A DNA stretch of 8,946 nt from Bacteroidota bacterium (lineage in GTDB: Bacteria > Bacteroidota > Bacteroidia > Chitinophagales > Chitinophagaceae), in NCBI GenBank assembly GCA_023427575.1, contig JAEZAY010000519.1, positions 1 through 8,946 of the forward strand, read 5' to 3'. The notes beneath the pieces are model-generated. The model did no database searches, was not told where the DNA came from, and saw only the letters and a program-made list of their open reading frames with translations. Made by a program: the position numbers and the translations under genes. Below are positions 5,243 through 8,946 of the stretch, in pieces (position 1 is the first letter of the stretch; each line of letters begins with the position of its first letter).

Positions 5243-6814
5243 ATGCCCAATCGATTTTCAGATACATTATTTCAATTGGTTCACTCGCTCGAAAAGTCGG
5301 AAAAAAGACATTTTAAACTTTATATCAAACGAAATTCCTCCAAAGAAGATCTTAAGATCGTTCAGCTTTTCGACGCCCTCGATAAAATGTCGGAATATGA
5401 TGATAAGCTGGTCTTAAAAAAGCTTCCGGGAACGGAAAAGCCACAGCTTTCGAATCTGAAAACCCATTTGTACAAACAACTGTTAGCAAGCTTACGCCTG
5501 CTAAAAAGGGCCGACAATCTGGATCTGGAACTGAATGAACAACTCGACTACGCGCGGATTCTGTATTATAAGGGTTTGTATCTTCAAAGTTTAAAGATCC
5601 TCGATAAGGTAAAAGAGGCCGCACACCTGTATCACCAGGATACGATTCTGATCCAGGTGATTTCGCTGGAAAAAAAGATCGAAACACTTCATATTACCCG
5701 CAGTTTACAGGAAAAGGCCGATAATCTCGCCATTGAAGCCAATGAGGTGCATGAGCGCCGGAAACTGATCAACCAGCTTTCGAATCTGGCGCTGCGACTT
5801 TATAGCTGGTACGTAAAAAACGGGCATGCGCGAAACGAAAAAGATGAAGAAAACGTCAAGGCCTTTTTTCGTGAAAACATTCCGCAAAACGCCCTGGAAC
5901 ATGCCGGCTTTTATGAAAGATTATACCTGTACCAGAGCTATTGCTGGTATGCGTTCATCCGGCAGGATTTCCTGATGTATTACCGCTATACGCAGAAATG
6001 GGTAGATCTCTTTAGTGCAGAACCGGCCATGATTGATGTAGAAACCGGACATTATATCAAAGGCCTGCATAATCTTCTGAATGCGCATTTTGACCTGCGC
6101 AACTATGTGCAAATGGAAATCACCCTGAAAAAATTTGAAAAATTTGCCCGATCGAAGATCGTTCAGCACCACGATAATTTTAAAGTACAGGCATTTGTTT
6201 ACGAATACAGCGCAAAAGTAAACCAACACCTCATGCAGGGCACCTTTAAGGAAGGCCTGGCGCTGGTTCCGGAAATTGAATCTAAACTAAATGAATATGC
6301 GCTTTTTTTAGATAAACACCGGATTTTGGTTTTCAACTATAAGATTGCAACCCTGTATTTTGGCAGTGGCGATTACAATACTTCCATAGATTATCTGCAA
6401 AGAATTATAAACGATCATGCCGATATGCGGAACGATCTGCAGTGTTATGCCCGGCTGCTACATCTGCTGGCTCATTTCGAATTGGGGAACTCAAGCCTGA
6501 TGGAACCTCTTACCAAATCGGTATACCGGTTTATGGCAAAAATGGAGAACCTGACGGTGATCGAGGAAGAAATGTTTAAATTTCTCCGGACCTCCTTTCA
6601 TGTGTCGCGGCACAAAATGCGTCAGGAACTGGAAATATTTCTGCAGGATATAAAACACCTGGAAAAAAACCGCTTTGAAACCCGGGCATTTGCCTATCTG
6701 GATATTATTTCATGGGTGGAAGGGAAAGTCTATCAGAAACCCATGAGCGAAATTATTCATACCAAGTACAAACAGGCCCGAAAACGCCGTTATAAACGCG
6801 GATCCGGACATTAA
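5243..6814 (+). CDS. Helical-repeat (TPR-like) protein of unknown function, 523 aa
   Basis: I do not recognise a named family. The protein is soluble, without a signal peptide or membrane segment, and rich in Leu, Tyr and charged residues in amphipathic helices throughout. Helix pairs such as YARILYYKGLYLQSLKIL (about 103-120) and KIATLYFGSGDYNTSIDYL (about 367-385) resemble TPR repeats, so an alpha-solenoid scaffold is likely. The C-terminus is strongly basic (KQARKRRYKRGSGH), which could contact nucleic acid or another acidic partner; that is inference. The ATG at 5243 gives MPNRFSDTLFQLVHSLEKSEKRHF; a weak -7 box (TGGATTTG, 5218-5225) lies 17 nt upstream. It appears monocistronic. Its stop TAA overlaps the stop of the convergent hemerythrin-like gene. 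It looks like a real conserved cytoplasmic protein, but no function is proposed. Confidence 0.85.
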   Translation: MPNRFSDTLFQLVHSLEKSEKRHFKLYIKRNSSKEDLKIVQLFDALDKMSEYDDKLVLKKLPGTEKPQLSNLKTHLYKQLLASLRLLKRADNLDLELNEQLDYARILYYKGLYLQSLKILDKVKEAAHLYHQDTILIQVISLEKKIETLHITRSLQEKADNLAIEANEVHERRKLINQLSNLALRLYSWYVKNGHARNEKDEENVKAFFRENIPQNALEHAGFYERLYLYQSYCWYAFIRQDFLMYYRYTQKWVDLFSAEPAMIDVETGHYIKGLHNLLNAHFDLRNYVQMEITLKKFEKFARSKIVQHHDNFKVQAFVYEYSAKVNQHLMQGTFKEGLALVPEIESKLNEYALFLDKHRILVFNYKIATLYFGSGDYNTSIDYLQRIINDHADMRNDLQCYARLLHLLAHFELGNSSLMEPLTKSVYRFMAKMENLTVIEEEMFKFLRTSFHVSRHKMRQELEIFLQDIKHLEKNRFETRAFAYLDIISWVEGKVYQKPMSEIIHTKYKQARKRRYKRGSGH

Positions 6815-7485
6815 GCAAGTACCGCTTCCCTGGCCAGTTTCTCCAGCACTTCATCGCGGTAAACAGTGGGCAATTCCTGTTCAGCCAACTCAAGGATGGC
6901 ATGATAAACATAGGAAGGCGCCGTCTGACGAACTTCCTCCAGCCATTGCAGCAATTCAGATTTATTCAGGCCCCGGATCATCCAGAATGCAATAACTTCT
7001 TTTTCCATGGCAGAATAATTATCCTGGATTTTACGATGGATGTTCCGCAGTTCAGGATCGGAATATTTTTTCCAGATTACCGTACTTAACAGGGACTCTT
7101 CCAGTTCCATCTGGCCGATCGCCGTTGAAAGGAAATGACGGAAGGATACTGCCAGCGCTGATCCGGCCATGATCCGGTCGGGTTGCGAAACGGCTTGAGC
7201 AGATATATTGACCACATGGATCAGATGATCACCGCGAGTCATTAAATCGGAATTGCTTTTTTTTATTTGGTCAACAGCTTCTTTAATACCCAATGGCTGA
7301 AATAGATATTCCATTTCGTAAGCCGCCTGTTTCCGGAAAATAAATTGAATTTCACGAATTCGGTTTAGGAGTGATCTGCAGCCAGTGGTTCCGGAGAAAT
7401 CGATCTGCTGCAATTGCAGGGCCGTTTCGTATAACATGGCACGCAGGGCCTTGTGAATAAATGTGAGATGGTTGTAACGGTTCAT
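6811..7485 (-). CDS. Hemerythrin-like four-helix protein with degenerate metal site
   Basis: The 224-residue, all-helical protein has the layout of HHE/hemerythrin-domain proteins: NRYNHLTFIHKALRAMLYETA (1-22), a second helix RIREIQFIFRKQAAYEMEYLFQPL (about 42-65), a third around 80-95, and AIGQMELEESLLSTVIWKKYSDPEL (about 122-146). In functional relatives the second helix carries clustered His before the Glu and the fourth begins HMxxEE. Here only H11, E57 and the E129-E130 pair are in place, while Gln, Ala, Tyr and Gln occupy other expected His positions. A diiron site seems unlikely; a structural or regulatory role is inference. The region after about 165 (RGLNKSELLQWLEEV, TAPSYVYHAILELAE) is a C-terminal helical extension. 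ATG 7485 is supported by a promoter at 7507-7537. The stop overlaps the convergent gene by four bases. Confidence 0.72.
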   Translation of the reverse strand: MNRYNHLTFIHKALRAMLYETALQLQQIDFSGTTGCRSLLNRIREIQFIFRKQAAYEMEYLFQPLGIKEAVDQIKKSNSDLMTRGDHLIHVVNISAQAVSQPDRIMAGSALAVSFRHFLSTAIGQMELEESLLSTVIWKKYSDPELRNIHRKIQDNYSAMEKEVIAFWMIRGLNKSELLQWLEEVRQTAPSYVYHAILELAEQELPTVYRDEVLEKLAREAVLA

Positions 7486-7506
7486 AAGTCTGGTTTAATT
7501 AGGGCA

Positions 7507-7537
7507 CAAATATGCCCGGATATTAAAGCGGGTCAAA
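7507..7537 (-). promoter_or_regulatory. Promoter for the hemerythrin-like gene
   Basis: On the minus strand, TTTG (7534-7537) is followed after 19 nt by CATATTTG (7507-7514), matching the Bacteroidota -33 TTTG and -7 TAnnTTTG pair except for one base. The predicted transcript start is about 15 nt before the ATG at 7485. Confidence 0.55.
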
Positions 7538-7660
7538 ACAATTTATGGATGAACGGAAGAAAGGTTTTGATGAATTGTGGGATCACGCCAAAGATTCGTT
7601 AATTATCGCGGGCTTTTATACATTAACAGAATCGCTATTCTTTTCCAAAAGGCTTTCAAG

Positions 7661-7668
7661 TAAATTTA
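7661..7668 (+). promoter_or_regulatory. Possible -7 box for the lipoprotein gene
   Basis: TAAATTTA differs from TAnnTTTG only at the last base and lies 14 nt before the ATG at 7683. It supports that ATG rather than the frame's earlier ATG at 7545. No clear -33 element. Confidence 0.35.
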
Positions 7669-7682
7669 GGAAAAGGTGTTTT

Positions 7683-8138
7683 ATGAAACGATCTCTACTC
7701 CTTCTTTCCGTTTCCATTCTTTTAATCACATCTTTCGGCTGCAGAAAAATCATCGGTCCCCGGGAGGATCGGCTGGAAGGAAACTGGCAGCTAAAATACA
7801 TCGAACGCAAGCATCTCTTAAACTGGAAAGACGTTACAAACCGGTATGAAAACGGCATTTTTACATTCTTTGATGATGGAGCTGCCAGCTACCGGGATGA
7901 TCTCGGGGATATGAACGGAATCTGGCAGATCCGCACGGTTTCAGAAGGCTATTATGATGAAGATGGGAGCTGGCGGAACGATAGCCATTTCCGGTTTACG
8001 CTCCGGCTTTACAATTATGCTGATAACCGGATCCTTGACCTGGAATTTGATGTATTCCGATGGAAAGGCCGGAATCGATTTGTGGCACTTTACGATACAC
8101 CCACCTATACCTACCGCTATGATTTTCGCCGGCGGTAA
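7683..8138 (+). CDS. Lipocalin-like lipoprotein, 151 aa
   Basis: The N-terminus is a lipoprotein signal: MKRS, a hydrophobic run LLLLSVSILLI, then TSFGC with Cys20 as the lipidation site. The lipobox is loose, as is common in Bacteroidota. The mature part begins RKIIGPREDRLEGNWQLKYIE, with the GxW motif typical of lipocalin-like beta-barrels, followed by alternating strands rich in Tyr, Trp, Arg and Asp (GIFTFFDDGAASYRDD, FRFTLRLYNYADNRILDLEF, NRFVALYDTPTYTYRYDF). It is probably anchored in the envelope. The ligand is unknown; the assignment to lipocalin-like families rests on length, GxW and strand pattern. The frame is open back to ATG 7545, but those 46 residues would bury the signal peptide and cross a possible promoter. 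Confidence 0.75.
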   Translation: MKRSLLLLSVSILLITSFGCRKIIGPREDRLEGNWQLKYIERKHLLNWKDVTNRYENGIFTFFDDGAASYRDDLGDMNGIWQIRTVSEGYYDEDGSWRNDSHFRFTLRLYNYADNRILDLEFDVFRWKGRNRFVALYDTPTYTYRYDFRRR

Positions 8139-8191
8139 CTTGTAAAGCATTCTGGTTTTACCAAAAACAGTATCTTTTGTCAAAAAAGAAG

Positions 8192-8560
8192 ATGGAAAAG
8201 AAAACCGGCGCCGTTAGCTGGCGCGATCTGACAGTAGCGGATGCAGATGAAATCAGCCAGTTCTATGCTGAAGTAGTGGGATGGCAAATTGAACCGCTTA
8301 GTATGGGTGATTATAAAGATTATGTAATGAAAACTCCTTCGGGTGAAGGCGTGGCGGGCGTATGCCATGCCAGGGGCGTAAACCAGGGCCTGCCGCCGCA
8401 ATGGCTGATCTACATAACAGTTGATAACCTGGATGAAAGTCTGAACAAAGTAAAAGAACTGGGAGGCCAGGTTTTAGGAGAAAAGCGGTCGATGGGGCCT
8501 TCCGGGTTCTACTGCCTGGTGCAGGATCCCGCCGGTGCCTATGTGATGCTTTGCGGGTAA
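8192..8560 (+). CDS. VOC (glyoxalase/bleomycin-resistance fold) family protein
   Basis: A 122-residue cytoplasmic protein with two beta-alpha-beta-beta-beta modules. Module one: VSWRDLTVADADEISQFYAEVVGWQIEP (about 8-35). Module two: PPQWLIYITVDNLDESLNKVKELGGQVL (about 68-95), ending YCLVQDPAGAYVMLCG. The pattern is typical of VOC-superfamily proteins, which act as isomerases, dioxygenases or binding proteins. The first-strand His and last-strand Glu of glyoxalase I-type metal sites are absent (WRDLTV and YVMLCG), so a metal-dependent glyoxalase activity is doubtful. ATG 8192 is preferred; TTG at 8177 would add MSKKK. TATCTTTT at 8171-8178 resembles a -7 box and would favour a start downstream of it. 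Confidence 0.85.
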   Translation: MEKKTGAVSWRDLTVADADEISQFYAEVVGWQIEPLSMGDYKDYVMKTPSGEGVAGVCHARGVNQGLPPQWLIYITVDNLDESLNKVKELGGQVLGEKRSMGPSGFYCLVQDPAGAYVMLCG

Positions 8561-8606
8561 ACAGATTAAGTGGATTCCCCGCCCGAATAAGCAAAAAAAC
8601 TTAGTG

Positions 8607-8622
8607 ATAAAATATATTTTAT
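8607..8622. repeat. 16-bp perfect AT palindrome
   Basis: ATAAAATATATTTTAT is exactly self-complementary. It lies between the VOC gene and a small downstream ORF and contains TATATTTT, which resembles a -7 box, so it may be promoter or operator DNA. In AT-rich intergenic DNA such a palindrome can arise by chance. Confidence 0.35.
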
Positions 8623-8672
8623 TGACTGTAAAATTTTCAGCGCCTGTTTCCAGTTATTAGTGAAATATTCGT

Positions 8673-8765
8673 ATGAAACCTTTTACATATTTAATTCCCG
8701 TTTTTGAACTGCCGGTTAACCAGCAGGAAGACGAAGATTCTTCTGTTTTCAGAACCGACTTCTGA
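8673..8765 (+). CDS. Possible 30-residue small ORF
   Basis: ATG to TGA encodes MKPFTYLIPVFELPVN, then an acidic stretch QQEDEDSS, ending FRTDF. There is no signal peptide, Cys or recognisable family. The frame is closed just upstream (TGA at 8661), so it is not the tail of the VOC gene. It lies in a transcript that would end at the terminator 8855-8898, which is the main reason to list it. It could equally be chance within the untranslated part of an RNA or a remnant of a lost gene. Confidence 0.25.
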   Translation: MKPFTYLIPVFELPVNQQEDEDSSVFRTDF

Positions 8766-8778
8766 GTTTGTGCCAATT

Positions 8779-8813
8779 CCGGCTCGTTTTAATCCTAAAT
8801 CGCAAAAAGCCGG
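8779..8813. repeat. Inverted repeat CCGGCT / AGCCGG
   Basis: CCGGCT (8779-8784) and AGCCGG (8808-8813) are perfect complements; TTTT and AAAA just inside them extend the stem after a bulge. No T run follows, so it is not a classical terminator. It may form a hairpin in the transcript that ends at 8898. Confidence 0.35.
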
Positions 8814-8854
8814 TATTTGAATGGTAAGTATAAACAGAAATGAATGCATCTCAT

Positions 8855-8898
8855 AATCTCTCTGGTATAATTTAAATTATCAGGGAGATTTTTTATTT
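8855..8898 (+). terminator. Intrinsic terminator (plus strand)
   Basis: AATCTCTCTGG.ATAATTT pairs with AAATTATCAGGGAGATT, a stem of about 17 pairs with one G-U pair and a 2-nt bulge around a palindromic centre, followed directly by TTTTTT. No T run follows on the minus strand, so it acts on rightward transcripts. It lies 295 bp after the VOC stop codon, so either that transcript has a long 3' tail or a separate short transcript ends here. Confidence 0.75.
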
Positions 8899-8904
8899 CA
8901 AAAG

Positions 8905-8946
8905 CATTTGGTTTCCGGGTATGTATTCAGTGGGCCTCGGAAGAAA
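8905..8946. repeat. Dispersed repeat, right copy (cut by window end)
   Basis: Matches 167-213 through the blocks TTGGTTTCCGGGTA, TGTATTC and GGGCCTCGGAAGAAA. The window stops inside the shared block, so the copy probably continues. It comes just after the terminator at 8855-8898. The whole gene block of the window is thus bracketed by two same-orientation copies. Confidence 0.7.

Noticed and set aside
5352..5687. 111-codon ORF on the minus strand within the helical-repeat gene
   Set aside because: It is antisense to a well-supported gene, with a composition typical of an antisense shadow frame and no start signal.
7545..7682. N-terminal extension of the lipoprotein frame to ATG 7545
   Set aside because: It would place 46 residues before a clear lipoprotein signal and cross a possible promoter box; ATG 7683 is far more natural.

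Overview
The window looks like chromosomal DNA from a Bacteroidota bacterium, most likely of the Chitinophagaceae type. Several starts lack a Shine-Dalgarno sequence, -7 boxes of the TAnnTTTG kind lie ahead of several genes, and the protein families (DUF6152/DUF6644, a TolB-type propeller, a lipocalin-like lipoprotein, a hemerythrin-type four-helix protein) and the moderate GC content fit. The taxonomic call is inference from style and family content; there is no rRNA or other marker gene.

Layout, left to right. Bases 1-482 hold no gene but are dense in repeats: a 32-bp perfect direct repeat (1-32 and 393-424) encloses a long imperfect palindrome (97-181) and a second inverted repeat (199-380) ending in a T run. 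Part of this unit recurs at the right edge of the window (8905-8946). Next is a leftward two-gene operon: an exported SMP-30/gluconolactonase-family protein followed, with overlapping stop and start codons, by a DUF92 (VTE6/TMEM19-type) membrane protein. Divergent from it is a rightward pair, DUF6152 and DUF6644, also overlapping by one base. A leftward gene (3289-4800) encodes a secreted protein with an N-terminal beta-sandwich-like region and a C-terminal TolB-type propeller.

Bases 4801-5242 contain no convincing protein gene. They hold a perfect -7 box and a strong intrinsic terminator about 150 nt apart on the minus strand, which I read as a candidate small RNA carrying an 18-19 nt internal direct repeat. 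Then come a 523-residue helical-repeat protein of unknown function (plus) and a hemerythrin-like protein that seems to have lost most of its metal ligands (minus); these two genes converge and share the bases TTAA in their stop codons. A short lipoprotein and a VOC-family protein follow on the plus strand. The last 386 bases hold a possible 30-residue ORF, an AT palindrome, a good plus-strand terminator and the second copy of the left-edge repeat.

Most genes are ordinary housekeeping or envelope genes. The least explained parts are the repeat-dense left edge with its partner at the right edge, the candidate sRNA at 4966-5116, and the degenerate hemerythrin. I see no CRISPR array, transposase, tRNA, rRNA or recognisable defence system.
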